The notes under the pieces: model-generated
The model's input: only the letters and a program-made list of their open reading frames with translations
Told to the model about the DNA's origin: nothing
The model's database searches: none
Made by a program: the position numbers and the translations under genes
Source: Roseimaritima sp.
Lineage (GTDB): Bacteria > Planctomycetota > Planctomycetia > Pirellulales > Pirellulaceae
Length of the DNA: 7,026 nt
Assembly: GCA_007124075.1 (NCBI GenBank)
Contig: SLFV01000467.1
Span: 1 to 7,026 of the forward strand
Direction: 5' to 3'
Shown here: one piece after another, positions 1 to 6,456 of the stretch
Numbering within the stretch: the first letter of the stretch is position 1
How the letters are laid out: each line of letters opens with the position of its first letter

Positions 1-1
1 A

Positions 2-31
2 CGGGACCATTTGGATCAGGTGGGTGAGTAA
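2..31 (+). CDS. Possible C-terminal tail of an upstream gene (partial)
   Basis: Reading from base 2, an open frame gives the tail RDHLDQVGE followed by TAA at 29-31. This would overlap the GTG start of the CitG-family gene by 8 bases, as is common for translationally coupled genes. A second frame (1-27) also ends here, with TGA overlapping the GTG as GTGA. Only nine residues are visible, so no product can be named and the choice between the two frames is a guess. If either is real, the CitG-family gene is the distal member of an operon that continues to the left. Confidence 0.3.
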   Translation, partial: RDHLDQVGE

Positions 32-911
32 GCACCAATGCGATGGGCTGGCGATAGCGATTAACGATCCGGTGGATCGAGTGCGCTGGGCTTGTTTGCT
101 GGAGGCAACAGCGCCCAAGGCGGGCAATGTTCATCCGGGGGCTTCGTTTGCGGATCTTAACTATCTGGATTTTGTCGCCGCTGCCGAAGCGGTTGCTCCG
201 ATTTTAGGAAACGCCCACGCGAGCGATCGCTGTGGCGATCTGACTTTACGCTGTATCGAAGCGACTCGTCAAAAGTGTCAATCGAATGTCAACCTGGGAA
301 TTGTGCTGTTGCTGGCTCCGCTGGTCATTGCGGAGGCACGTCGCCAACACTCCAGAACGGGCCTACAGGAAGAGGTCGTTCAGGTGCTGGCCGGTTTGGA
401 TCGAGAGGACGCGGACGCGGTATATCGCGCGATCAGGCTGGCGAAACCGGGCGGCTTGCAAGCTGCCAAGGCAATGGACGTTTCGGGCCCTGCCCCATCG
501 GACCTGATGGCTGCGATGCGGTTGTCGCAACACCGAGATCGCATCGCGCTGCAATATGCAACCGGATTCAAAGACCTGTTGGGGGATGCCGTTCTGCAGG
601 AACTGCAACGCGAACTGCGACGCGCCCAGGGGGACTGGTTGTTCGCTATCCGACGGTTTCAGTTGACGATGCTGGCATCGTCGGTTGACAGCTTGATCGC
701 CCGTAAATGTTCGGTTGAAACAGCCACGGCGGTTATGCGTCGAGCGCGTGACGTCTTGGAAAGCCGCAATCAATCGGATGCGTGGCAAACCTTCGATTGT
801 TGGTTACGAGCTGACGGGAACCGACGCAACCCCGGGACGACCGCCGATTTGATCGCGGCGGCCACCTGGGTAGCTTTGGGAGAACATGGCGGCCGTGGAA
901 AGTCGTTTTAG
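24..911 (+). CDS. CitG/MdcB-family triphosphoribosyl-dephospho-CoA synthase-like protein
   Basis: This 295-residue soluble protein belongs to the CitG family (ATP:dephospho-CoA triphosphoribosyltransferase), which makes the prosthetic-group precursor of citrate or malonate lyases/decarboxylases. Family hallmarks are E27-ATAPKAGNVHP, the NVNLGIVLLLAPL segment at about 88-100, the DVSGPAPSDLMAA region near 152-164 and RNPGTTADLIAAA near 268-280. The length matches the family. The usual KPGN is KAGN here. The GTG start is chosen because conserved sequence begins soon after it and likely upstream stops overlap it; the frame is open to the window edge, so a slightly earlier start cannot be excluded. 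No citrate lyase or malonate decarboxylase genes are nearby. From general knowledge, such stand-alone homologues also occur with C1-transfer (methanopterin) genes in planctomycetes and methylotrophs, so the true substrate may differ. The gene ends convergently with the FtsK-like gene, the stops overlapping at 908-911. Confidence 0.85.
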   Translation: MSKHQCDGLAIAINDPVDRVRWACLLEATAPKAGNVHPGASFADLNYLDFVAAAEAVAPILGNAHASDRCGDLTLRCIEATRQKCQSNVNLGIVLLLAPLVIAEARRQHSRTGLQEEVVQVLAGLDREDADAVYRAIRLAKPGGLQAAKAMDVSGPAPSDLMAAMRLSQHRDRIALQYATGFKDLLGDAVLQELQRELRRAQGDWLFAIRRFQLTMLASSVDSLIARKCSVETATAVMRRARDVLESRNQSDAWQTFDCWLRADGNRRNPGTTADLIAAATWVALGEHGGRGKSF

Positions 912-3900
912 CAGCCTATCGATTCCGCCATCCACTGCGCGACCTTATCCGGCGATGGCGGATCACAGATGCGGAATTTGCGAATACGTCCATCGGAATC
1001 ATCATACAGCAACATCGTTGCTACCGTCAGGTGCGATGCTTCCGGGGTATCAATCAGGTTTGCCGAATCGTTGGCACCCATCCGCCCCAGAATCCGCAGT
1101 TCCAAGTCATGATGGGTTGACCGAGGCAACCAGCGATTCAGCGTTTCGGCGGCGTTGCAACACAACCAAACATGTATTCCAACCTGCGGGCCATCACGCA
1201 GTAAAGCCTGCATGGCTTCGTTCATGCCAACGGTCGAGTCACTGTCCAATGAGTAATTGAACGAGTCGCTTTGGCGAAATTCGCGAAAGCGTTCCAGTGG
1301 CGTGACAACGACCACGATCGGTGTCTTGATTTGGTCACCATCACATGCCTGCAGTCGATGATTCAGCAGCGCATGTAAACGCTGCATTTCGGTTTCCGCG
1401 TCGCGTGGTTTGATCAGCGAGCAGGGGAGTTGCGATTGCCGAAACCACTCGCTAGGGGTCATAGCAATCTCCGGTGCATCACGATTACCGTCCATAACGA
1501 TGATCTCCGGTTCGTTATGGTGACGACGTTTCCAGTCCAAAAACATCACGGGGATCGCGCTGCACAACACAGCAACGTTTGTTTCCGGGGTGCCGACCAA
1601 CAAGATATTGCGTCCTGTCAGAGGACGCAGAGCAAGCGCTGTCGGCGGACCGATTTCGATTGCCTCCCCAAGCATCCCACGCAGGGTATCAGGCGGTTGA
1701 GCCGGCTGGGAAATCGCGGTCTCCGCCAAAGCAACGGACCAACGTGTCGGGCGGTTTCCCTCAAAAATCAGCGGCGGTCCGAGGGGTTGCACGGATTGCT
1801 GGTCACGATCCCGCAACTGGGCCAAAAAGGCCTGATGGTCTGGTCGCGACAACAACGCAACCTGAAAGGGCTGGTTTCCCTCCACCAATCCGCTGGCATC
1901 GTTATAAATCGCCTCGCCGGGGCGCTGTATCAATCTGGCCGCCGTGTTGTCTTCCCCCAAAATCAAAGCCGCATCGGATTCACTAGACTGCAATGCAATC
2001 CGTACCGCCATCTGTCCCAACGTTGCACGTGGCAACGAAGATGCGCCAGCGAGTGATTGGCTGCTAAGGATGACATGAATCCCAAAAGACCGCCCCTGGC
2101 GAACCAATCGGTCCAGAAAGGTTGCACATTGGCTGGCGATTCGATCATCGCGCGTGAACAGTTCTTGGAATTCGTCAACGACCAGCAGAATCCTTGGCAG
2201 GGACCGTCCCGTAACCGACCGGAACGCATCCAGTTCCTGTACTCCAGCATCGCGAAAATGTTCGCCTCGAGTTTGCAATTCCGCATTCAGACGCTCCAAG
2301 ACGCTGCACCCGAACTCGCGTTCGCTTTCGATCCCGATCACCCGTGCATGTGGCAGCGGACAATCCGCGTAAGGTTTGAATTCAACCCCTTTCTTGAAAT
2401 CCAGGAGGTAAAAATGTAACTGATCCGGGCGGTATCGCAACGCGCCGGCTGTGATGATCGTATGCAACAGCGTGCTTTTTCCCGAGCCTGTTTTTCCGGA
2501 GATCAAAACATGTTGTTTCACGCCGTCACCGAGGTCCAGGAATGTGTTCCGCTGTGCCCCTTGGCTGCCGATTGGGATCCGCAGTCCCGAGCTGGAGTCG
2601 TCAGGCGGGGCCTGATCAACAGCCAACACTTCGCGGAGCGAAATTTCGATATGATTCGCTTCAACGGCGGCCTTTCCCAACAATCCGGTCAGTCGGTGAC
2701 GCTCGCTTCCACTGGGTTCACGGGCGGGTTGGAAAGGCAAATCCTGCAAATCCGGCGACAGCAATTTCCAATGCCCCGTATCGGCAAGCTGCAACCGCAA
2801 CCAACGCGCGTCATTGATGACAGGTAGTTGGGGCAGCCAGTCTGTGGTCGGTTCACGGATGACAAACAAAAAATTACCACAACGCTGGGCACTGTTAAAA
2901 AGCGTCCGAATGTGACAGGCAGCTTGATCCGAAATCCCGGCTGGCGCACCTGCAATAGCAATCAACCGATACGGCTCTGCCAGTGCGGCAGCGGCCGTGT
3001 TGTAATCTTCGATCGTCGAAAATCGGTCGCGCAGGCATGTTTGTAAAATATCTTCGTTACGCTGGGCCCGCTGTTCCAAACGCGACTCGATCTGTGTTGC
3101 CGAAGCCCAGACGCGATGGTCGATCAGGTCAGGGTCATGGTCAGCAAGCGTGATCAAACCGCCAAAATGTTGGCCGCGACCCACCGGGTCAATCAGCGTC
3201 AGGCGGCAGCGTCCGGGCATCACCGTTGTCAAGGCCCTCCAAAGCACCGCCTGCACAACCGCTACGGCTTGTTCTATGCGATCACCGGGGCAATCAATAA
3301 GCAATCCCGCGTGCAGTTTACGCTGCAGAGCGACCGGCAAATGCTCTGGCAAACCATCCATGCGTATCCCCGCAGCAGCGATCGCCTGATTGATTTGTTG
3401 CCGTACTTGGAGGCAGCCCACAGGCAAGAACCCCATTACTTGCTGATCCTCGTTCAGCGAGACATGCTTCCAGTCGGGGAATTGCTGCGCGATTTTTTCG
3501 GCGGTGCTGGCAATCAAAGAACAGCCCCGCTGGACCGCCAGAATGTTGCGACTTTCAAAACGCTGAAGCCCTGTTGTCTGCTGCTGCTGGTGCTCCGTCT
3601 GCTGTTGCGCGGCCGCCTGCTCGTGGGCGTTGATTCGTTGGCGAATCAGCTCCGCCACCCGTTCGGCCTGTCGGTTGAATCGCTGATCCAGATCGTGCAT
3701 TTGCTTGGTAAACTGCGACTCAAGTTCAAGCAGTTGCGACTCCAATTCCTTTCTTGCGGTCCGTTCTTGTTCAGCAATCGTTTTGTCGATTTCGGCGAGG
3801 TTTTCTCGTTTCCAGCGTTCGGCCGCTTCCAGGTGGAAATTTCTGGTTTTCAGCAAGTCCTCGGAAAACTCTTTCGCTTTCGCGTCCGCAATCGCCCGGC

Positions 3901-4801
3901 CTGTCTGCGCGGCACGCTGGGCTGCCGCAGCTAGGTGTTCAGCTCGCGGGTAGATTCGTCTGGTTTGACGACGCAGCGGGATCTGCAAAATCCCCAACAC
4001 GCTGAGAAATAAAACAAACGCCACTGCAATTCCGACCAGCACCGCAATCAACAATCGATCGCTGGCGAATATCAGCGATCCAATCGACCAAACCAGCACG
4101 AAACCGGCGGCGCACGTTGGCAGGATCCAAAACGTATCCACCAGTTTGGACGGCGTCCCAGCGTAAAGGTCGCGCAGCGTTTCCTTCATTTGGCGAACCG
4201 CCAGTTCGATCGCCTCGCACGCCCGACGAACCGTTTCTGGAGATGTCTCCCAGTCTTCCTTGACTAACGGATCGACGTGCGGCAATCCGCTCAGCCGCCG
4301 CATGGTCACCTCGCGAACCAAATCCAAGGCATCGTCCAGTTTGGTCGCCGCTAGCTTGATTAGTTCGTACTCCTCTGCTCGTGTCTTTTCGGCTTCGGGA
4401 CTTCGGGCCTCGTATTGATGCTGCACTGCGCCACAACGTGCCTGAACTTTTCGCAATATCGTGGCATGCTCCTCCTTCCGAGCCTTGCGGAAGCGAACCG
4501 AAAGTCGCGCCAGTTCTTGCCGCAACCCCAGCGACTGCGTCTCATAATCGCAGATGATCGCTTCGCTGGCACGATCCCAGTCCGCCAGCGTTTCGTGTCT
4601 CTGTTGCCGACATCGCGCCAGGAGGTTCTCGCGGTCATGCTGCAACCGCTGCTGTAAGGAAGTGTTTGTTCGCTGATTCTGGTCAACCAATTCCTGCCGC
4701 CGATCCTGCAGGTCGTGCAGCCGCTTCTCCAAGCCATTCAACAACGCAATTTGACGGTTGGACGACAACAATCCGATCGTTCGTGTGACAGGTTTCGTCA
4801 T
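908..4801 (-). CDS. Membrane-anchored coiled-coil FtsK/SpoIIIE-type ATPase, EccC/YukB-like
   Basis: This 1297-residue protein is probably an inner-membrane motor that moves protein (or possibly DNA) using ATP. Order of parts: charged coiled coil at about 20-165; two membrane segments at about 224-245 and 250-275; a second coiled coil at about 285-415 ending in a Gln-rich stretch; then three FtsK-like modules. Module 1 (about 495-650) keeps the fold's pattern (LTLIDP near 534-539, R-N-E-D to D-Y-N at 581-601) but has no P-loop. Module 2 (about 755-985) is intact: Walker A GKTGSGKST at 769-777, LLDFKKG at 799-805, Walker B ILLVVDEF at 871-878, and GRSFGIHVILSSQ ending at Q915. Module 3 (about 1045-1290) is degenerate, with GTPETN where the P-loop should be. 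Three tandem modules after a membrane hairpin resemble EccC/YukB of type VII secretion; no FtsK gamma winged-helix domain is seen. The ATG has AAGG 8 bases upstream. A DNA translocase role remains possible. Confidence 0.88.
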   Translation of the reverse strand: MTKPVTRTIGLLSSNRQIALLNGLEKRLHDLQDRRQELVDQNQRTNTSLQQRLQHDRENLLARCRQQRHETLADWDRASEAIICDYETQSLGLRQELARLSVRFRKARKEEHATILRKVQARCGAVQHQYEARSPEAEKTRAEEYELIKLAATKLDDALDLVREVTMRRLSGLPHVDPLVKEDWETSPETVRRACEAIELAVRQMKETLRDLYAGTPSKLVDTFWILPTCAAGFVLVWSIGSLIFASDRLLIAVLVGIAVAFVLFLSVLGILQIPLRRQTRRIYPRAEHLAAAAQRAAQTGRAIADAKAKEFSEDLLKTRNFHLEAAERWKRENLAEIDKTIAEQERTARKELESQLLELESQFTKQMHDLDQRFNRQAERVAELIRQRINAHEQAAAQQQTEHQQQQTTGLQRFESRNILAVQRGCSLIASTAEKIAQQFPDWKHVSLNEDQQVMGFLPVGCLQVRQQINQAIAAAGIRMDGLPEHLPVALQRKLHAGLLIDCPGDRIEQAVAVVQAVLWRALTTVMPGRCRLTLIDPVGRGQHFGGLITLADHDPDLIDHRVWASATQIESRLEQRAQRNEDILQTCLRDRFSTIEDYNTAAAALAEPYRLIAIAGAPAGISDQAACHIRTLFNSAQRCGNFLFVIREPTTDWLPQLPVINDARWLRLQLADTGHWKLLSPDLQDLPFQPAREPSGSERHRLTGLLGKAAVEANHIEISLREVLAVDQAPPDDSSSGLRIPIGSQGAQRNTFLDLGDGVKQHVLISGKTGSGKSTLLHTIITAGALRYRPDQLHFYLLDFKKGVEFKPYADCPLPHARVIGIESEREFGCSVLERLNAELQTRGEHFRDAGVQELDAFRSVTGRSLPRILLVVDEFQELFTRDDRIASQCATFLDRLVRQGRSFGIHVILSSQSLAGASSLPRATLGQMAVRIALQSSESDAALILGEDNTAARLIQRPGEAIYNDASGLVEGNQPFQVALLSRPDHQAFLAQLRDRDQQSVQPLGPPLIFEGNRPTRWSVALAETAISQPAQPPDTLRGMLGEAIEIGPPTALALRPLTGRNILLVGTPETNVAVLCSAIPVMFLDWKRRHHNEPEIIVMDGNRDAPEIAMTPSEWFRQSQLPCSLIKPRDAETEMQRLHALLNHRLQACDGDQIKTPIVVVVTPLERFREFRQSDSFNYSLDSDSTVGMNEAMQALLRDGPQVGIHVWLCCNAAETLNRWLPRSTHHDLELRILGRMGANDSANLIDTPEASHLTVATMLLYDDSDGRIRKFRICDPPSPDKVAQWMAESIGC

Positions 4802-4806
4802 GCGAG

Positions 4807-5061
4807 TTACCTTGCCTGTTGTTGATCACGCAATTCGTTCTCGGCCTCGCGAAGCGCGGATTGCAGTTCCTGAAGTGCAACCGTCAACCGCCCTAGCGTA
4901 GGTGGCAAGGCAGCCAGGTATTCCCGTTCGAACTGCTGGCATCGTCGATCATGCCATTGCTGCTTCGCTGCTTGCCAGCTTCGCGTGAATTTCGTCCAGT
5001 CGTTTTTCAATCGTTGCTGGCCATCCGTAATTTGCAGCAGGCCGTTTTGAGAGGAATGCAT
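4807..5061 (-). CDS. Small WXG100/ESAT-6-like helical hairpin protein (W-x-D variant)
   Basis: This 84-residue all-helical protein has two amphipathic helices (about 8-34 and 40-80) joined at W36-H37-D38. In WXG100 proteins the turn is W-x-G, followed 8 residues after the Trp by an aromatic residue. Here F44 sits exactly at W+8, and the following FEREYLAALPPTLGRLTVAL segment has the hydrophobic spacing of the family's second helix. The Gly is replaced by Asp, and no YxxxD/E secretion signal is obvious near the C-terminus. Its stop is only 5 bases before the ATPase gene, and its last codons contain that gene's ribosome-binding site, so the two are almost certainly co-translated. I chose ATG at 5061. 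An in-frame TTG at 5082 (91 residues) and a GTG at 5064 are alternatives, and none has a strong Shine-Dalgarno. WXG100 membership is my inference from pattern and context, and an unrelated coiled-coil adaptor is the main alternative. Confidence 0.72.
   Translation of the reverse strand: MHSSQNGLLQITDGQQRLKNDWTKFTRSWQAAKQQWHDRRCQQFEREYLAALPPTLGRLTVALQELQSALREAENELRDQQQAR
4810..4813 (-). promoter_or_regulatory. Ribosome-binding site of the FtsK/EccC-like gene
   Basis: AAGG on the minus strand lies 8 bases before the ATG at 4801, inside the last two codons of the upstream small gene. This supports both the chosen ATPase start and translational coupling of the pair. Confidence 0.55.
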
Positions 5062-5110
5062 CACGATTCGCTCGTTCGTCAAACAGGAATGGCGTCGGGT
5101 CGTCTATTCC

Positions 5111-5141
5111 ATCTTAGCTATCGCGTAAGCGATTTTGTTAA
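5111..5141 (-). promoter_or_regulatory. Weak candidate promoter with embedded palindrome upstream of the WXG100-like gene
   Basis: The gap of nearly 200 bases between the 161-residue gene and the WXG100-like gene contains a minus-strand TTAACA (5136-5141) and TAAGAT (5111-5116), separated by 19 bases. The spacer holds a perfect inverted repeat, ATCGC-GTAA-GCGAT (5120-5133). It could be a secondary promoter with an operator, or an mRNA hairpin. The spacing is longer than the sigma-70 ideal and the -10 matches only four of six bases, so this is weak. Nothing else recognisable is in the gap. Confidence 0.2.
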
Positions 5142-5255
5142 GGACACGTTTTAAACTGGAACTTTCGGGGGAGCGGCGAGGCAGAAAGGTCCGCAGCGAA
5201 ATTGTCTTCGACCCATCCAAAAAGAAAATCCACCGTGCTTTATCCTAGCAGGCGG

Positions 5256-5741
5256 TCATGGGCTGTCCGAGGTACCGCGATAGCTTTCCAAGGCGTCGAT
5301 CCACTTTTGCAAGTCGGCCGCCGCACGAGGCAATTGGCTGTCACTACTCCCTTGTAATTCCGCGACTGGCCCTGCCAACGCATCGATCAATCGCGATAAT
5401 CGGAGTGAATGTTTGCGACATAAGTCCAAACGTGAACGACAAAACTCCAGTCGCCGTCGGGACCTTACGACACGTTGCTTGGCTTCGGTGGCGGAAACCC
5501 GCGTTGCACTTCCGACCTGGCTTTCCAATTGGTGCAAAGCTGTTTCAGCAGACCGCAACTCTCTTTCTGCCTGCTGCAATTGACGCTTCCAATACCCCGG
5601 TTGCTGGTCCTGGATCCATTGTTCGGTCCTTAAAACCGCGGCGCGAAACCCCATGCTGGCATCACGAAAATCGTCCGACAATTGCAGCGTCGCAACGCGG
5701 AGGTTCCGAAGTGCGTCAAGATTACGGACATCGCTGGACAT
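5256..5741 (-). CDS. Coiled-coil protein of unknown function in the FtsK/WXG100-like cassette
   Basis: This 161-residue protein is almost entirely helical, with no signal peptide or membrane segment. A first helix spans about 5-45 (VRNLDALRNLRVATLQLSDD at its start), then W42 and a P48-G-Y50-W51 turn, then a long charged coiled coil at about 52-122 rich in Arg, Glu and Gln. A short last helix with W147 ends in a polar tail. I do not recognise a named family. Helix-Trp/turn-helix organisation with aromatics at the turn is loosely reminiscent of larger WXG100-superfamily or LXG-type proteins, so it may be a substrate, chaperone or structural partner of the downstream ATPase. That is inference from context. 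The ATG at 5741 is well supported by AAGGA 4 bases upstream. It precedes the WXG100-like gene on the same strand by about 195 bases, so shared transcription is likely but not certain. Confidence 0.8.
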   Translation of the reverse strand: MSSDVRNLDALRNLRVATLQLSDDFRDASMGFRAAVLRTEQWIQDQQPGYWKRQLQQAERELRSAETALHQLESQVGSATRVSATEAKQRVVRSRRRLEFCRSRLDLCRKHSLRLSRLIDALAGPVAELQGSSDSQLPRAAADLQKWIDALESYRGTSDSP

Positions 5742-5745
5742 GGAT

Positions 5746-5750
5746 TCCTT
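5746..5750 (-). promoter_or_regulatory. Ribosome-binding site of the 161-residue coiled-coil gene
   Basis: AAGGA on the minus strand, 4 bases before the ATG at 5741, fixes this start. It is among the clearest Shine-Dalgarno sequences in the window. Confidence 0.6.
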
Positions 5751-5780
5751 GCATGCTGCCTGGGACGGTCATAATGTCTC

Positions 5781-5791
5781 GTGGCAGCCAC
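5781..5791. promoter_or_regulatory. Palindrome upstream of the coiled-coil gene, possible operator
   Basis: GTGGC-A-GCCAC is a perfect 5+1+5 inverted repeat lying 40 bases upstream of the start of the 161-residue gene, in the 117-base gap after the DUF151 gene. A second short one, GCGC-ATC-GCGC, lies at 5804-5814. Position suits a repressor site or start of the cassette's transcription unit, but no convincing -35/-10 pair accompanies it. Such short palindromes arise by chance. Confidence 0.2.
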
Positions 5792-5858
5792 AAAACAGAC
5801 CGGGCGCATCGCGCTACCACAATAAAGGATACACCTCACAGCCACGAAAGGCCAGGTT

Positions 5859-6269
5859 TCACGCTTCCGATATCGCTTGTTCCAAAACGTGTTCATCCAC
5901 GAAAATCGGTAACGGCGGATCAAACGTTACCGCCACCGCAATTGCATCGCTGGGGCGAGCGTCAATTTCAATCAAGTTGCCGTCTTTTCGCAGTCGCAGT
6001 TGGGCGAAAAACGTGTGCTCCTGCAGGTCGCTGATCACGACAGATTCGAAATCCGCCCCCAATTCCTCCGCGACTTGAACGATCAAGTCATGCGTCAGCG
6101 GTCGCGGCGGTTCGTAGCCCTCCTTCACACGCCGATCGATATTCGTGGCCTCGAAGATCCCGATCAGGATCGGAAATTGCCGTTCTCCGTCAACCTCCCG
6201 CAGGTAAATCACCTGGTTATCACTGATTTCGCTAATAATGATCCGCGCCAACTGCATTTGCACGGCCAT
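5859..6269 (-). CDS. Bifunctional nuclease (BFN/DUF151) family protein
   Basis: This 136-residue cytoplasmic protein consists of a single BFN (DUF151) domain. Members are conserved small proteins; plant relatives were described as having both DNase and RNase activity, while the bacterial role is poorly defined. Visible family blocks are the N-terminal MQLARIIISE strand, V20-IYLREVDGERQFPILIG, E40-ATNIDRR, R56-PLTHDL, V78-ISDLQEHTFFA and E101-IDARPSDAIAVAV followed by PIFVDEHVLEQA. Length is normal for a stand-alone bacterial BFN protein. ATG at 6269 is chosen because homology starts at once and a GGTGG-like ribosome site lies 4 bases upstream. The frame stays open a further 71 codons to 6482, but that stretch is Arg/Cys-rich, has no family match I can see and overlaps the downstream hairpin region of the preceding gene, so I leave it out. 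It is on the same strand as its neighbours but separated by 187 and 117 bases, so an operon is not certain. Confidence 0.92.
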   Translation of the reverse strand: MAVQMQLARIIISEISDNQVIYLREVDGERQFPILIGIFEATNIDRRVKEGYEPPRPLTHDLIVQVAEELGADFESVVISDLQEHTFFAQLRLRKDGNLIEIDARPSDAIAVAVTFDPPLPIFVDEHVLEQAISEA

Positions 6270-6431
6270 CGTGCCACCCGCCAATTCTGTAAAGACGATA
6301 ACTGTTCCGACACAAAATAATGGTCTCCACCGCCGACCTATCATGCTGCGAGGGAAACATTTGCAGACAAGCAGATGCGACCGGCGCATGGACGACGACC
6401 GGTAGCGACCATCCGCATCGACCAGGACCAC

Positions 6432-6448
6432 CGGGCCCGACATGCCCG
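6432..6448 (-). terminator. Short GC hairpin after the 60-residue gene, weak terminator candidate
   Basis: CGGGC (6432-6436) pairs with GCCCG (6444-6448) around a 7-base loop, starting 8 bases beyond the TAA of the 60-residue gene on the minus strand. There is no U-tract, so intrinsic termination would be inefficient; it could equally be a 3' stabilising hairpin. The remainder of the 6270-6456 gap shows no clear feature, although it should contain any promoter for the DUF151 gene. Confidence 0.22.
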
Positions 6449-6456
6449 CAGCCGAG

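Noticed and set aside
363..788. 141-codon minus-strand open frame inside the CitG-family gene
   Set aside because: The plus-strand translation carries CitG family motifs throughout, so this is an antisense shadow.
1430..2056. 208-codon plus-strand open frame
   Set aside because: Antisense to the conserved ATPase modules 2-3, whose Walker motifs prove the minus strand is coding; the translation is Arg/Gln-rich without motifs.
3578..3619. CTG/CAG-rich repeat
   Set aside because: It simply encodes the Gln-rich end of the second coiled coil of the ATPase and is not a regular enough tandem repeat to report as a separate element.
3116..3934. 272-codon plus-strand open frame
   Set aside because: Antisense to the coiled-coil and first-module region of the ATPase; composition is Leu/Arg/Gln-rich as expected from the complement of coiled-coil codons, with no recognisable domain.
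908..4801. Ordinary chromosome-segregation FtsK
   Set aside because: It lacks the four-helix FtsK membrane domain and visible gamma winged-helix, has coiled coils and two extra degenerate ATPase modules, and neighbours small helical-hairpin genes, so an EccC-like motor fits better.
5258..6034. 258-codon plus-strand open frame spanning two minus-strand genes
   Set aside because: It is antisense to the coiled-coil gene and to the DUF151 gene, and spans the gap between them; the translation lacks any motif.
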